A stretch of 64,000 nt of DNA from Mesorhabditis belari (lineage: Eukaryota; Nematoda; Chromadorea; Rhabditida; Rhabditidae). The stretch is taken from positions 1 to 64,000 of the forward strand of contig CAUEEP010000741.1 of the NCBI GenBank assembly GCA_958450365.1, in the 5' to 3' direction. Position numbers and translations under genes: made by a program. The notes under the pieces were generated by a model. The model was not told the DNA's origin and did no database searches. It saw only the letters and a list, made by a program, of their open reading frames with translations. Below are positions 1-18,056 of this stretch, in pieces (the first letter of the stretch is position 1; each line of letters opens with the position of its first letter).

Positions 1-830
1 GGTTTTGATCTTGATAACTTTGATTTGGAGTTCGCATAAGTTTAATGGCTTTCAATAAGTTTGATAGCTTTCAATTCGTTTGATTCCTTTGACAGCAGCT
101 TAGCAGCTTTCGGTTTGAAGAAGTTTCTTAGTTTTTAAGGGATTGCTTTTGGTTTTGAGAAGCTTTGATAGCCCAAGTCTAGTTTCGCAGTCAATGAGTC
201 CAGTAAAGGAAACTTAACTTCCAGTAGTCTACAGTAGCCAGTAGGAAAGCTACAGTAGTCTATGAATAGAAGAGCTTAAGAGCAGCTTTTTCAAGAGTTG
301 CTCTCTAATTAGTCACAACATCTTGAAGAAATGCTATCTTTTGTTGTTGATCTGCGCCTTCATTTCCCCAAATTTCACCTTTATATTAAGATGTCTCAAG
401 GGATTCCCTTCAAATGATCTCCCCGCCCGTTATCCTCTCTATATTGGCTTGAATTTTGGATCAGAATGGTTCAGTCTAGTCTAGAATCATCCAGTCTACG
501 TCCAGTCTAGTCTAGAATCATCTCTACGTCCCGTCTAGTCTACCACGCTTTCCTAAAATGCAGCCAAAGTACCGTAGCTTTAGAGAGCGCGTTAGCAGCT
601 TGCTCCACCACATATCAACTTCAATTGAGCTCTAGTTTTCCCGAGGTTTTTGAAAACATTACATCATTTCAGTTGATGAGCCAAGATTTTTGATTGTTTA
701 AAGAAATCCTAGCTGATTTTCTCCTGAATTCCCGCACATTTCACCTATAAAAATAACAACACAAACCAAATAAATTAGGGCGTCTCAAGGCATGTATCTC
801 CCCTTCACTCCCGTCTAATGATCTCCCACT
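1..830. other. AT-rich sequence without a recognised gene
   Basis: No conserved coding exon is visible on either strand. The stretch holds imperfect short repeats (tttgatagcttt near 60-130, and agtctagtctagaatcatc near 470-540). Nothing else is supported. Confidence 0.5.
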
Positions 831-837
831 CGTGCTC

Positions 838-975
838 CCCTTCTTTCTCCCCTTCTTTCTCCCCTTCTTTCTCCCCTTCTTTCTCCCCTTCTTTCTCCCC
901 TTCTTTCTCCCCTTCTTTCTCCCCTTCTTTCTCCCCTTCTTTCTCCCCTTCTTCCTCCCCCTTCTTCCTCCCCCT
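838..975. repeat. 12-bp pyrimidine tandem repeat
   Basis: About ten copies of ttctttctcccc, degrading to cttcctccccc at the right edge. It is open in several frames and gives Ser/Pro/Phe-rich or Lys/Glu/Gly-rich ORFs on both strands, which I treat as artefacts of the repeat. Confidence 0.95.
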
Positions 976-1379
976 TCTTCCCTCCCTCTCTCTTCTCCTT
1001 GCCTTCTTCTCGAGCCTACTAATTGGCCATTTCCTTTCCCCAGATCTCTTTTTTCTCTCCAATATCTCACCTCTCATTTTGCATATTTCAAAAAACTTTT
1101 CCCTTTTTCATATTTTCCCGGAGATCTTTCTAATTTGACGGATTACAAGTCATTCAGCTTATTCGGGAAATGTTTTTATGCTTTTTCGTACGAGTATAGC
1201 TTTTCAGGAAAATCTTTACACTCTTTCAGAGACTTTTAGAAAGTTTAGAAACTTCCAGAAAGTTTAGAAACTTCTAAATTCAGACAGAAAACTAGTACTT
1301 CGCGTTGTAACTTTGTACGTGAACATAGAAATGCATCGTTTCTAGCATTTACTTTCACTTTTTTATCACATTCTTTGGA

Positions 1380-2075
1380 TTGAACAGTGTTGGACGGAAT
1401 TGATGGATTGGATTGAATTGAATTGATTATTCTTCACTTGAACTGAAATCGCTCCGGATCGAATCGGATTGGATTGACTTGAATTGAGATTGACTTGATC
1501 ATCGGATGATCAATTGACTTGTTGGGAGGTGGTGGAATTGGATCTTGAGGTTGAATTGGTTGCTTGTTAGTTGGTGGTTGAATGGTTGGTTGGTTGAATT
1601 AGTTGGTTATGAATTGGTTGGTTGGTTGGTTGGTTGCTTGATTGATTAGATTGGATTGAATTGAGTTAATTGTGATTGGATTGAATTGGATTGGCTTGAG
1701 ATTGAAACGATTGAGATTGAATTGAATTGACTTGGATTGGATTGAAATGGATTGGATTGGATTGAATAATGGATTGAATTGGATTGGATCACTGGATCTG
1801 ACCTGAATTGAATTGATGATTGAATTGAATTGAGATTAACAGGATTGAATTGACTGATTGGATCAACTGACTTGATATTGACTGAACTGGTTTGTTTTGT
1901 AATAGGATTGAACTTGTACTGACTTGGATTGAGTGGTTTTGTTGGTTGGGTTGAATCGGATTGAATTGGATTGACTTTTGGATTGAATTATGGAATTGAC
2001 TTGACAGTCGATGAATTGAATTGAATTGGATTGACTTGAATTTAATTGATTGAATTGAAATCTAATCGAAAAATT
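1380..2075. repeat. ttgga/attga low-complexity tract
   Basis: About 700 bases built from ttggattgaattga-type words with no fixed period, including a ttggttggttggttgg run near 1615-1635. No coding signal is seen. A similar attga-rich tract lies at 37.4-37.8 kb. Confidence 0.85.
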
Positions 2076-3130
2076 AGAATTGTTGAATCTCTGTTTTTGC
2101 TGTTTGTTGAATCTCTTAAAATATCACGTAGAATTGGTTGAAAATCTTTCGTTTTTAAGATCTCAATCTTATTTCATAATTTCAGCTTCACTCCTAGAAG
2201 ATGATTTGAAAAGATTGTCTCAAACCTATTTTTGTTTTAAAATCTAAATCATTTAGCAAGGTCCCATTTTCCCCAGAGATCTTGCTAAATGATTAATTGC
2301 TTTTGAAAAATAGCTGTTTAAATTGCTGTTTAAATTGCTGTTTAAATCTTGTTGCGAAAATGGGTTTCCCGGTTTTCTTGAAGTGAAATGATTTGAATTT
2401 TCTTGAATTCAATGCTAGTTTTGAGTTTGGATTGATTCTCAAATTGTATTCACAAAGAAGAATATCCTTGTATTCAAGAATTCAAGAATATTCTTGTTCT
2501 TTTCTTGATTCTTCTTCTTGTTTTCTTGTTTTCTTGATTTCTTGATTTTTGTATTTTTCTTGAATCAATCTTAAGCTAATTTTACAAGAATTTCACCAAA
2601 CCATGCCTTTGAATTGACAAATTTAGAGCTTTAACATTGAAAAATGAAAGCTTAAATCAATTTTAAATCGCTAAACTCCATTCATTCTTCGCCTCAATTC
2701 ATTGAAGCTTTGAATTGAAGCGATTTTTGATGAAGCCATGAAAAGTTTCGAAATAAAAGAAAGAAAAAATCAAAGGAAAAAGTCGAGGGAAATTCTCTCG
2801 AAAATCAGTGTCCCATTGTTGAAAGCGACAAAGAAATCTTTTGAAAAGAAAGAAAGAAAGAAAGAAAGAAAAGAAAGCAAAATGAATAGATTGAGGGATT
2901 ACAAGTTCTTTCTTTTCTTTCTTTTCTTTTCTCTAAATTTAGTTTTCAAATTTCTACTTTTCCAATTAAAAACTCTTTGATTAAACTTTTATAAATGGAA
3001 AATTTGTTAAATTTTCTAGCTTTGCTTTTCTTTATTGCTTCAAATGTGCTTTAAAAATAGAAACGAATCTTTTCTAGAACATTCGATTTCTAGAAATTTC
3101 TTAAGACGAGCTGGATAAATCTTAGAACTC
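2076..3130. other. AT-rich sequence, no gene seen
   Basis: The tract contains ttcttgatt repeats (about 2460-2560) and gaaagaaagaaag runs (about 2845-2875). The Lys/Glu/Ser ORF at 2738-2980 is low complexity and has no recognisable domain. Confidence 0.5.
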
Positions 3131-3495
3131 TGAGATCCTCCTTGGACTCTGGAATGTTTCTTAGGACTCTGGGATGTTTCTTAGGACTCTGGGATGTTTC
3201 TTAGGACTCTGAGATGTTTCTTAGGACTCTGGGATGTTTCTTAGGACTCTGGGATGTTTCTTAACCATAAATAATAATTTAATTAAATTAAATTAAATTT
3301 AAAATTTTAAATTTATAATTAGGACTCTGGGATGTTTCTTAGGACTCTGAGATGTTTCTTAGGACTCTGGGATGTTTCTTAGGACTCTGAAATTTTTTTA
3401 TTTTATTATTTTTTTCGGATGCTTCTTAGGACTCTGAGATGCTTCTTAGGACTCTGGAATGCTTCTTAGGACTCTGGGATGTTTCTTAGGGAGAC
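3131..3495. repeat. 20-bp tandem repeat, ttaggactctgggatgtttc
   Basis: A 20-bp unit is repeated about 14 times. It is interrupted by an AT-rich block at 3263-3320 (attaaattaaatt) and by a T-rich block near 3391-3415. The unit drifts (gggatg, gagatg, gatgct) towards the right. Confidence 0.95.
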
Positions 3496-4484
3496 TCTCT
3501 AATTTCTGTATCAAACCTTTCTCAAAAACCTCACACAAGAGTATCCATTTTTCCAGCTTTTTTTGGTTTCTTGGCGTTTTGAATAAAAAGAAAGAAGCAA
3601 AAAATAGAAAAGTGTTGAGGTTGGGTCGATCGTTTTTCAAAGAAAAGACTTATTTCAGCAGATAAAAGAGTCGAGTTTTCGTCAAAATTCAACTAGTAAT
3701 TCATTAGCTTATGTTCAAATAGTCATTAGGCATTTCCTGATGTGTTTACTATGCTTAAAAAAGTTCCATTTCCCTAATAAATCACTAAAGAATCTTCGTC
3801 GTATTCGTGGTGTTCAATCTTCAAACAATCAATCACCCACAAACAATTCAGCCTTTCATTCAGCCTTTCACCCAACATTCAGCTGTCAACAAACAGCTGA
3901 ATTATTCCCCTATTTTGCAAAGCCTGTGCCGCCGGTGAACTGTTTTTCCTAAGAGCTTACACTTTTTACCCGGGCTTCGACAAATTCATCGTCAAATCTT
4001 TCGTCCTATCGGACTAATTCGAAGAATGAGCTCAAGTTTTTATGAATGCTTGTGTCGTTTTCTCAATCGAGTAGTCCCATCTTCTGTTTTCTTGACACAT
4101 AGAGGAGGGTCCTTATAGGCCGCTCTTCTAGAGCCCTCTTCTAGATCTCTCTTCTAGGCCACTCTTCTAGGTCTCTCTCCTAAGTCCCCCAGAGTCTCTA
4201 GCCCTCCCCTCTCCTTCTCAAGCACACACCCCAAAATCCTTCCCTTTCCTTTCCTTTTCTTTCTTTTCCTTTATTTCTTCTCTTTCCCTTTATTTCTTCT
4301 CTTTTCTTTATTTTCTTTAATTTCATCCCTTTTGAATGATGTGAGCCCATCGAAAATACACATATTCTTACCCAAACTTTTCCCTAGATATCCTTTGCTT
4401 TCTTCTATTTCAAATTTTGTAATCATTCAGTATCTTAAATCAAGAATCTTGCTCCTTAGTGATGTCCTTAATACATACGTCTAC

Positions 4485-4645
4485 GTCTACCTTGTCTACT
4501 ACTTTGTCTACTACTTTGTCTACTACTTTGTCTGCTACTTTGTTCCCTCACTACTTTCCCTACTACTTTCCCTACCTACTTCCCTACTACTTTCCCTACT
4601 ACTTTGTCTACTGCTTTGTCTTCTACTTTGTCTACTACTTCGTCA
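4485..4645. repeat. CTACTACTTTGT short tandem repeat
   Basis: Repeats of ctactactttgt and ctactactttccc run over about 160 bases. Tyr/Phe/Val- and Ser/Thr-rich ORFs here are repeat translations. The surrounding 3.7-4.9 kb shows no recognisable gene. Confidence 0.9.
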
Positions 4646-4938
4646 AAGAGAGTAGTAGATAAAGTAGCAGTAAACTTGTCTACTTGTCTATTCTTTTCTT
4701 TTCCATCACTTTGTCTACTACTTAATCCTAACAAAAAACCTCAGCTTATCCCTCAAGTACACACATGAAATCTTTTCCTGTTTTCAGAAACAAATTCAGC
4801 TCAAAGCTCAGAGCTCAAACTACGTCTGACGAAAGAAACGTTTGAAACCACAGATTTCACTTCTATGTCAGATATCCCACGTTTCTGTTAGGCTGATTTT
4901 TACAGTATTGCGATCCTATAAGTCCCTATGAGCATCTA

Positions 4939-5118
4939 CTATATAGAAGAGCTATGTCCGTCTGTATGTCTGTGCGCACTACTAGTCCGCACCCAGCGCA
5001 CCGCGCTATCCACTGCTTCACTCTGACGCTGTCCATTCCCAAAACATCCAGATTCTTCGGCTAGTCGATATATAAAAGAGCTGTGTCTACCCGTCTGTCT
5101 GCCTGTCCGTCCCGAATC
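4939..5118 (+). repeat. tatataaaagagc...tctgtctgcctgtc element, two copies
   Basis: A word like ctatatagaagagctatgtccgtctgt occurs at about 4939-4975. It recurs as atatataaaagagctgtgtc plus ccgtctgtctgcctgtc at about 5068-5115. A third copy lies at 39,443-39,485. The copy at 5068 and the copy at 39,443 both lie next to a tRNA-like unit, so this may be one end of a composite retroelement; that link is inferred. Confidence 0.6.
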
Positions 5119-5154
5119 GTGTGGGCTAGAGACAAGTGCGCTCCTTGCGCTTGA

Positions 5155-5233
5155 GCATAGCCGAGTGGTTAACGCGTGCGTCTCTCAAACGAGCGAAAAG
5201 AGAGATCGCTGGTTCGACCCCCTCGCCACCAAT
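5155..5233 (+). tRNA. tRNA-like unit (SINE or tRNA pseudogene)
   Basis: An A-box-like tagccgagtggttaa and a B-box-like ggttcgaccc are spaced as in a class II (Leu/Ser) tRNA with an extra arm. The acceptor arms do not pair, so a functional tRNA is unlikely. It is one of about twelve such units in the window. Confidence 0.5.
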
Positions 5234-5602
5234 TCTTTTGCTTTTTGCGAAATAAAGTTTTTGTAAGTTTAAAAGTAGCACAAGATTAGGTTAAAGCTGT
5301 TAAAAGCTTTTTGAAAACCTTTTACAAGCCAGAAATCGTTTTTGACTGATCCAACTGCTTTCAAATTAAATTTTTGTCTTTTGAATGAATTTTTTGATTG
5401 CCTTGAAAAGCTTTTAAATATGAAAAGCACCTGCAATTTTCATCTCCAACCGCTTTTTCGGAGAAACTCGTTAGATTCAAAGAAAACATAAATGTTAATT
5501 AAAAAATTGAATTATAAATTTCCTTCTTTTCTATTGCAATTTGGAAATATTCAATTTCTATTGTATACAAATTGTTAAAGAAAAGGTTTAAAAAGACTTT
5601 TG

Positions 5603-5742
5603 ACAAGCGACAAGCGACAAGCGACAAGCGACAAGGGACAAGCGACAAGGGACAAGCGACAAGGGACAAGCGACAAGGGACAAGCGACAAGGGACAAGCG
5701 ACAAGGGACAAGCGACAAGGGACAAGCGACAAGGGACAAGCT
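5603..5742. repeat. gacaagcgacaaggga tandem repeat
   Basis: Alternating 8-bp words, gacaagcg and acaaggga, make a 16-bp period over about 140 bases. The matching Ser/Leu/Cys/Pro ORF on the minus strand is a repeat artefact. Confidence 0.95.
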
Positions 5743-5955
5743 ACTCTTTTAAATTCTCTAACATTTTACAAAGAGCTGGACTTGGAACTTGGACCAAAAG
5801 CTTGGACCAAAAGCTTGTGGGCATCCTTGTGAATGTTTTTTGAAAGTCTCATCTTGTTTTTTTAAAGTTTAACTTGCTTTCTTCATTTAAAACTCACAGC
5901 TTATGCTTTATTCGAGTAAAAATCGAGAAAAACTAAGAAATTAAGAGATCCGACC

Positions 5956-11713
<5,758 letters not shown>

Positions 11714-12142
11714 ACTTAAAATGATCATTTTAGTTCTTAAAATTATTTCCATCTCTCAACGACACATTTTCCTTGGTTGGGTTGAGCCATTCTCAACAAT
11801 CAGACAATATTTACATACTGGGTACTCTTGCCACTATTCTATGTCCTTGAATAAACGTTATATGTACTCCAGCAAACATTATTTCGTAAACCTCAATAAT
11901 TTTATTTAAATGCACATTTATCGACTAAACTGATACCAGTATCCAAAAATAGAATCAAAACTTAAAACAAACAAAAGTCAAACTTTCAAACATTTAAGGC
12001 ACTTCATTGACCATTTTCTTGGCTCCTCTATGTAGCTCCTCATCAAATTGTTAGGCAAAGACACTAAAATGAATAAATTACTAGCTGACCTATTGTTATA
12101 ACTGTTCGCAATAACAAATAAAAGCAAACACTCGTAAATTCA

Positions 12143-15100
12143 ATAAACGGTTGTTCGACAGCATCGGTGAGTTCCCCTTGTCAGTTGTATGTTCGGTACA
12201 CCGCGATTATCGATTTGTATCCGCACCTAAAAAAACAGTTCAATATTTATGAGCAGAATTTATACACTCTAGACGTACTTGTGAATTTTTAAATATATTT
12301 TTATCAATTATCTGAGTTTTTATTAGAAAACTATTAAATTCGTAAGACTTCAAAGCACCAAATCTGATCCAGCTAGGTACATTTCTTCACCAAAAATTTA
12401 ACTGACCCCGTGTTGCTTGATGTAACGCTGTCATCAGTCGCTTGATTGTAGCGGCTCGATACGAGAAGTCCCCCATTTGCATCGCATTCGTATTGCTCAT
12501 TCTCATCGGTCGTGCGGAAACACTGTCTAAACATGATAATATTTTTAGAGCAAGCAATTTTAGGATTGTTTGTTAAGAGCTCTTATTTTAAAACTTTATA
12601 CCTATTATTAGGTTGGTAGCTTAATAATGACGCGTCACTACTTAACATGTTTTTGTAATTTCAAGCACCGTTTCTTCCCTCTTTTCGCATATATACAAAG
12701 TAAAGATGTCTGCATAAATAGCATTTAGTGCTGTAATTTCATCATTCGCTTTTTAGTAAAATGGAGGACAAAAGATTCCGTATTCAGGCTGTATTGTTCT
12801 ACGATTTTAACCAAGGAAAATCTCCAGCTGAATCTCATCGCACTTTGATCATCACTGTTTTGGAGAGGAAAGTATACACACATTCGACCGTGTCAACGAT
12901 GGTTTCAAAGATTCCAAGGCGGCGATGAAAGCCTCGTAGAACCCAAACCACACCAGGACATCCTCAGAAGTGGTCGACGATGACTTGCTCTCCTTAATTG
13001 AAGGGTGCCCAGCACTCACCGTTCGTGAGTTGGCAGAAATATTTAAGTATCCGCGACCGTCACGAAAACTATTTACACACTTGGGAAAAAGAATCGTGTT
13101 GGGAAATGGGTTCCTCACCCGAATTGACAAACAACAAAATGGCCCGTGTCAATGTCGCCCTCAGATTTTGCTACAAAATGTAAATCCGAACGGCTTTTTC
13201 CAGGGTTTGACTTCTGACGAAACGTGGATCAACCTTCACAGAGCGATTAAACGCAAAAAGCAATGGCTATCTGTTGGGCAGACCCCTCAAACCACTCCCA
13301 AACCGTAGTATCCCGGGAAGCAGATAATGCTCTGTTGCTGGTGGAACTTCAAGGGATTGGTGCATTATGAAGTGCTAAACCTGACCAAATCGTCGATGCC
13401 GATCTTTATTCGAAGCAATTAATGAGAGTTAACGAGTCTTTGAAGAAATTGGGGCTCAAACCGAGAGAGTCAGATTTTTACGCGAGAAAACAAAATCTCT
13501 CACGCTGCAAAGATCACTTATAAGAAAATCGTGGAACTTGGCTGGAAAGTTTTTGCCCCACGCGTCTTATTCACCTGATCTGGCTCCTTCAGATTACTTT
13601 TTTGTTTCGGTCGCTGAAGCACTTTTTGAAGGGAGAAAAAGTTCGATGATCATGCTCCGGATCATAAAAGCAGTGAATGACTACTTCACCTCAAAAACTC
13701 CAAGTTCTTCGAGTAGATCCGGGATTTGCGCAGAAGATGGGAGAAGTCATAGATACTAATGGAGAATACCTTTTGAATTGAAAGCTCTTCTTTTGTGTTT
13801 TTTAAAATAAATGATTTGTTACATAAACGCGTCACACTTATTAAGTTGCCAACCTAATAGTTAAACCAAATACTTACGTATGCTTTCCCAGTTCACCTTC
13901 CTTAAAAACGATTCGTTTCGGGCTGAATTTGATGGCGAATTGCTGCGATTTTGGATCCAAATCCTAAATCAGCAATAGGATATTACAATCCCCCCAACAA
14001 CTTACTCGTATCATGATCCTTGAGAATATCCGGCTTCATAAAGACGTCAATAATCGATTTCCAAGGTCGAATTCGAGATTGTTCTAAAATAGGGTTTAAG
14101 CTGACACTTAAATTAGACTTTAATATTGCTCAATAATTCACCAAAAATTTTCTTCAAGTGTCGGAATTTTTCCCCTCAATACAACCCCATCTTCTTCGAC
14201 ATAAACGTGTAGTGGCGCTCACGTCCTTCATAGATGAGTTGGAAACGTCGAAAATTGTTATCCAGTATCGATAAACATTCCTAAAGTATATCCGTTATAA
14301 TATGTCAAAATCAATTTACCAAGTATTGTAGCTTCAACGAAAAGCCACTTGATCCGCTCTAACGGTGAAACTAAAAGAAAACTATGACATTGGCTAAGTT
14401 ATCCACATACTCTATAGATATCTATGTACGTTATTAAATCAATAAAAAAGGCCAGAAAACGAGCTGACTTACCACGAGAAACAATCAGGATGAAGAAAAT
14501 CTCGCTTGATTCGAGTGTTCGTCGTTGGTGAACACTTTTGCCCCAGCCGAGTTCCAGACAAGTGACGTTCTAAAATAAAGCAAATAATAATGCTAAGATT
14601 TCAAATAAAATTTCAATTAATTTCTCTTTAGCGAGATGTGAACACAATATTTAGGCCAAAGTTGTATCCGAATCACTATGCATGTCTTATAAAAAAGTAA
14701 AAACTTCTGCCATTTACCTAGTTGTAATATCAGGGAATCTCTGAAATAACTAAACCTCTTTAAATGCTAGCGATTTGAGCAATTCCCGCATCTCTCGACA
14801 GTGTGACCGCCCAACGTTAAGTACTTGTTGTTGATCAGTACGCATTTTGTTGTGCTTTGCATTCCTCATGCCCTGAAATTAAAATTAGATGAGGTAAAAA
14901 TAAAGTATAAAAAGGTAGAGACATTTAAAAAAGATCAAAAGAATGGGTTATTTAAAAGCGCTGCTAGAAATTTCGTCAGTGGACGGAGTAACACGTCGTA
15001 ACGGGAAAAGGAAAGAAACAACTTGCAAAGTTTATGGTTGACTAGAAAAAGTAGATTCTTGGTTTCATTTTCTAGTTTGACCATTAGAACACATCAAATA

Positions 15101-16571
15101 AAAGTGGTAAATATTTATTAAGTCGACAAGTAGAATAATACCCCTAAAAACAAATGTTTTGAATTTTCCACCGAACTCCATAATGTTGCTTGATCGTAGG
15201 TGTTTTGCGTGAAGCGGGAGTCGGCTTGGTTCACGCTATTGGTCCGCTTATTGGTCCACGCTGAAATTTGTCTTTCGAGCTAAAACAATCGTGATCACTG
15301 GGGGAAAGAGATTATTTTTACCAAGTTTCACCCCATTTAACTCCTTGGCTCGACGTGAGAAGCACGTTGTGAAGATAACCTAAAACGACTTAAAATTAAT
15401 GAGACAAAAATGCAGTCACCATTCTCATCGGCCCATATGCGCTTATCATCGCTGACCGTCCATCTACCATCTTTCACAAATCGGTATCTAAAAACAAAGG
15501 ATATAAACTTTCAAATATACGTTTACAAGAAGCAAAACATTAATATAATGTCAGTGCTACAGGTATTTTCAAAGCTTGATATTATTGCTACGTACAAATT
15601 CACAAACTCACTCACTTGTGATGTCCAATCGTTACTTGAACACGAAGCACCCACTCATCAGAATCATCTTTCTTTTCATCGGCAACAACGTCTCCCAATT
15701 GAGAAACGAGCCCGTAACAAAAATCGAAAAGTTAAATTTTTAGCAAGAGAAGCTATCCAAACTATCGAGGCATCCTTGCTTTCAGACGAAACGTTATTGT
15801 GCGAGTGACACATTCGTGATGCACATAATCATTTGAGTGCACACCAAGACAAGCTTCTAAAAGAGAATTAAATCAAAGCCCTCAAAAAAAGATTAAAACT
15901 CTTCTCGAATCCACTATCAACTCTTCCAATTGATCAAAATGCATCTGTACAAGAAGTGGAGAAAGTAAAGCACCTGAAAATTAAAATTACATAATTGGCA
16001 AAGTTTAGTAAAGCAACTACATGCTGCTTATAATTGATAAACGCATTTAGGTAGACTAGTAATTGTTCCTTTAAAGACAAAATCACACTACAAAAACAAA
16101 ACTATTAACCTTGCAAGTAAGGTAGAGACAGGCGAGTCCAAAAGCGATCCCTCCGAGGAAGCAAAAAAACTTGTCGAATATTCGAAGCACTTGATTCAAC
16201 ATTTCGCCTCGACGAATTCTCCTAAAATCAGAAACATCAAAAACAACGCTAAAAGTGGACCCTTTACAAAATAAAACAAAATTAATCCACCCATAACTTA
16301 AAATCTTTAAAGTTTTCTCTTTTGTTTGTTTTTTTAGAAGCTTCTCTAACAACTCCATTTACCTATCCTGGCGATTCATTCAGTTTGATATGAAGCCATT
16401 ACAAACAAACAAACCCACCTCTAATGAAACAAATTGAGCGAGTAAAGTGAGAAATGAAAAGTAGTGTTTCTCATCAATATCTTCATTAATTGTTTGCCAA
16501 ACATTAAGCTTTTCAATTGAATATTTCAACCTTTTGATAAGCTTGGTATAAATAACTTGCTTTGCAGCCAT
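12143..16571 (-). CDS. unresolved multi-exon gene with a starch/glycogen-binding-like module
   Basis: A phased start is seen: 16,571-16,419 (MAAKQVIYTKLIKRL..., 51 codons), then 16,221-about 16,112 (ENSSRRNVESSASNIRQ) and about 15,973-15,890 (ALLSPLLVQMHFDQLEEL). Next comes a CBM20/CBM48-like stretch: TRTITFRLKARMP (about 15,790), DDSDEWVLRVQVTIGHH (about 15,620) and YRFVKDGRWTVSDD (about 15,480). Further coding-like exons lie at about 15,375, 15,275, 14,875, 14,570 (NVTCLELGWGKS), 14,365 (SPLERIKWLFVEA), 14,280 (RRFQLIYEGRERHYTF), 14,080, 13,965 (DLDPKSQQFAIKFSPKRIV), 12,535 and 12,220-12,143. One base appears missing in the 14,280 exon (an ACGTTTATGTC run) and splicing inside the binding module is not solved. 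It may be more than one gene. Function beyond carbohydrate binding is unknown. Confidence 0.55.
12608..13857 (+). mobile_element. decayed full-length mariner transposon
   Basis: The 1250-bp element has inverted ends: ttaggttggtagcttaataa on the left, and cttattaagttgccaacctaa closing the right. TA target duplications lie at 12,606-12,607 and 13,858-13,859. A transposase starts at 12,762 (MEDKRFRIQAVLFYDFNQGK, the mariner N-terminus). Later pieces in shifted frames include LTSDETWINLHRAIKRKKQW and HASYSPDLAPSDYFF (the catalytic D34D region). Several frameshifts make it inactive. It interrupts an intron of the minus-strand gene. Confidence 0.93.
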
Positions 16572-17032
16572 ATTTCATTTCAAGCAATCCAGCTTGCCTT
16601 TCCTCTAGGGTGTGCTTGTTTCCCTTTCCCTGTGACACTTCTCTAGTAGCGTTTTAAAACTTTATCACCTCCTTTTCTAATCAATTTTCTATATTATTTT
16701 ACGAACCCAAGCAATTTCCTCTTTTTATGTTCACACTAAATGCAAGTGAACAGTGTAGTGTGAAGAGGTGGAAAAGGAAGAAAGAAATTATAAAAGAGAA
16801 AGAGAGCGCTCGCCCATCCATCGATTCGTTCTTTCTTCTCTCTTTTGCCCTCATTTCCCAACACTGAAAACACGCAGAAATAATTATTTTTGTTCATCTA
16901 TCCGTAATTCGTTCGACTAAAGCTTTTTCCCAACAAAAATTATAGTCTTATAAAATACTTTTTACGGGTTTTTTTTGTTTTCGTAATGTTTTATTAATTT
17001 TATATCTGCTTTTGCTTAAATTTATCATCCTA

Positions 17033-17064
17033 AAAACGATCGAATTGTCAAATTCGATCGTTTT
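17033..17064. other. perfect 14-bp-stem hairpin
   Basis: aaaacgatcgaatt, a four-base spacer gtca, and aattcgatcgtttt form a perfect stem about 255 bases upstream of the MMACHC start. The role is unknown; it could be a small palindromic element remnant. Confidence 0.5.
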
Positions 17065-17300
17065 ATGATGGACCAATTTAATTTTTTGGACTTTTTAGCA
17101 CAAAAATAACGTCTTATCATATCTTATTCCTCTTGCTATTAGACATCTTTTCTACATTTCTTTGTGACCTATTTTTATCGACACATGGCCTAAATTTCTA
17201 AAATTTCTGAAGTAAACAAGCATTTTTAACACTCTCAACCTTGTGAACGTCTCTCTATTTTTATGTAAACTTATTTTTGCTCAACAACAATTTATTTTTT

Positions 17301-17306
17301 TTCCAG
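17301..17306 (+). promoter_or_regulatory. probable trans-splice acceptor before the MMACHC start
   Basis: A run of T ending ttccag is followed 14 bases later by the ATG at 17,320, with no upstream coding exon. This is the usual nematode SL acceptor arrangement; the assignment is inferred. Confidence 0.6.
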
Positions 17307-17319
17307 GTAACGATTCCGG

Positions 17320-18056
17320 ATGGATTTCGAGGAAGTTCGGCAGAAGGTGCAATCGTTGCTTCCAGCCGAGCAAGGATTCGAGGTTTACCCCTTCAGAATT
17401 GGCGCCTACAATGCTTCGGTCACCAAAGAGTTTTACTTGTCCTACGATTCCGGATTCACTCGGACTTCTTGTGCTCTCGACTCCGAACATGTTTGACGTG
17501 GCTTTCAAAGAATGGATCTCCGAACAAGCGACAAAAAAGTGAAACACTCGAGTCATTGACAGAAGATGTAAAGAATCCAATCGCCGATTTCCTTAACCAT
17601 CGATTGAAAACCGTTGAAGATCAATTGAATGGACAAAGCTATGAAGTCTTTCACGATCATTCCATGTGGCCAAATAGACGTCCAAAAATCGTGATGTGCA
17701 CGTGTGGACACGTGGCTGGAGCCGCTTACTATTATCAGCCAAAGACTTTTGCGTCGGAAATTTGGCCATCAGCGCAGGAAATGGCACCGAATTGCAAATT
17801 CATCGGTCTCTCACTTCATCCAATCTATGGAGGCCACTTTGCTTTTCGATTTGCGATTCTTTTCAAGGAAATTAAGGTTCCAAATGATTTTGTTGAGCCA
17901 AAACCGCAAATGATTACACTGACGGACGAGGAAGCTCGTGAAGCTCTGGATTTGTTCAATTATCACTGGATGGATTCACGATTCCGAGATGTCGGTTCAC
18001 CTGAAAAACGCTATTCCAAGTTGCAGATGAACTATTTTTGGGACGCCACCAGCTGA
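17320..18056 (+). CDS. MMACHC: MMACHC (cblC) cobalamin-processing protein, two frame breaks
   Basis: Cytosolic vitamin B12 chaperone that removes the upper axial ligand from cobalamins using flavin or glutathione. The start reads MDFEEVRQKVQ, then GFEVYPFRIGAYNA. After about 17,440 the homology moves to another frame (LGLLVLSTPNMFDVAFKEW), and near 17,535 it moves again in an A6 run. It then stays open to the stop: HPNRRPKI is replaced by WPNRRPKIVMCT, followed by HVAGAAYYYQ, LHPIYGGHFAFRF, FNYHWMDSRFRD and ERYSKLQMNYF, all signature MMACHC blocks. Removing one T near 17,440 and one A near 17,535 restores continuity. The single-exon layout and the length (about 245 codons) fit a catalytic core lacking the vertebrate C-terminal tail. 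The breaks look like consensus errors, because the rest is well conserved. Confidence 0.9.

Noticed and set aside
741..1239. Overlapping long ORFs rich in Ser/Pro/Phe or Lys/Glu/Gly
   Set aside because: They are translations of a 12-bp repeat that cannot introduce stops, and no domain or splice context supports them. The same applies to ORFs over the repeats at 5.6, 7.1-7.5, 23.9, 25.8, 30.7 and 35.4 kb.
15250..15260. Second exact ERSE-II match
   Set aside because: It lies in a probable coding exon of an unrelated gene, so it is best taken as chance.
15410..15808. 132-codon plus-strand ORF
   Set aside because: It lies antisense to minus-strand exons with clear splice sites and a recognisable binding module, and shows no domain itself.
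16083..16358. Hydrophobic frame FCFLGGIAFGLACLYLTCK as a membrane segment
   Set aside because: The exon phase from 16,419 and into 15,973 requires a different frame (ENSSRRNVES...), so the hydrophobic reading is probably a shadow.
17277..17540. Upstream part of the 259-codon frame as the true MMACHC N-terminus
   Set aside because: Homology to the family N-terminus (GFEVYPF, LVLSTPNMFD) lies in the other two frames, so the frame shifts rather than continuing.
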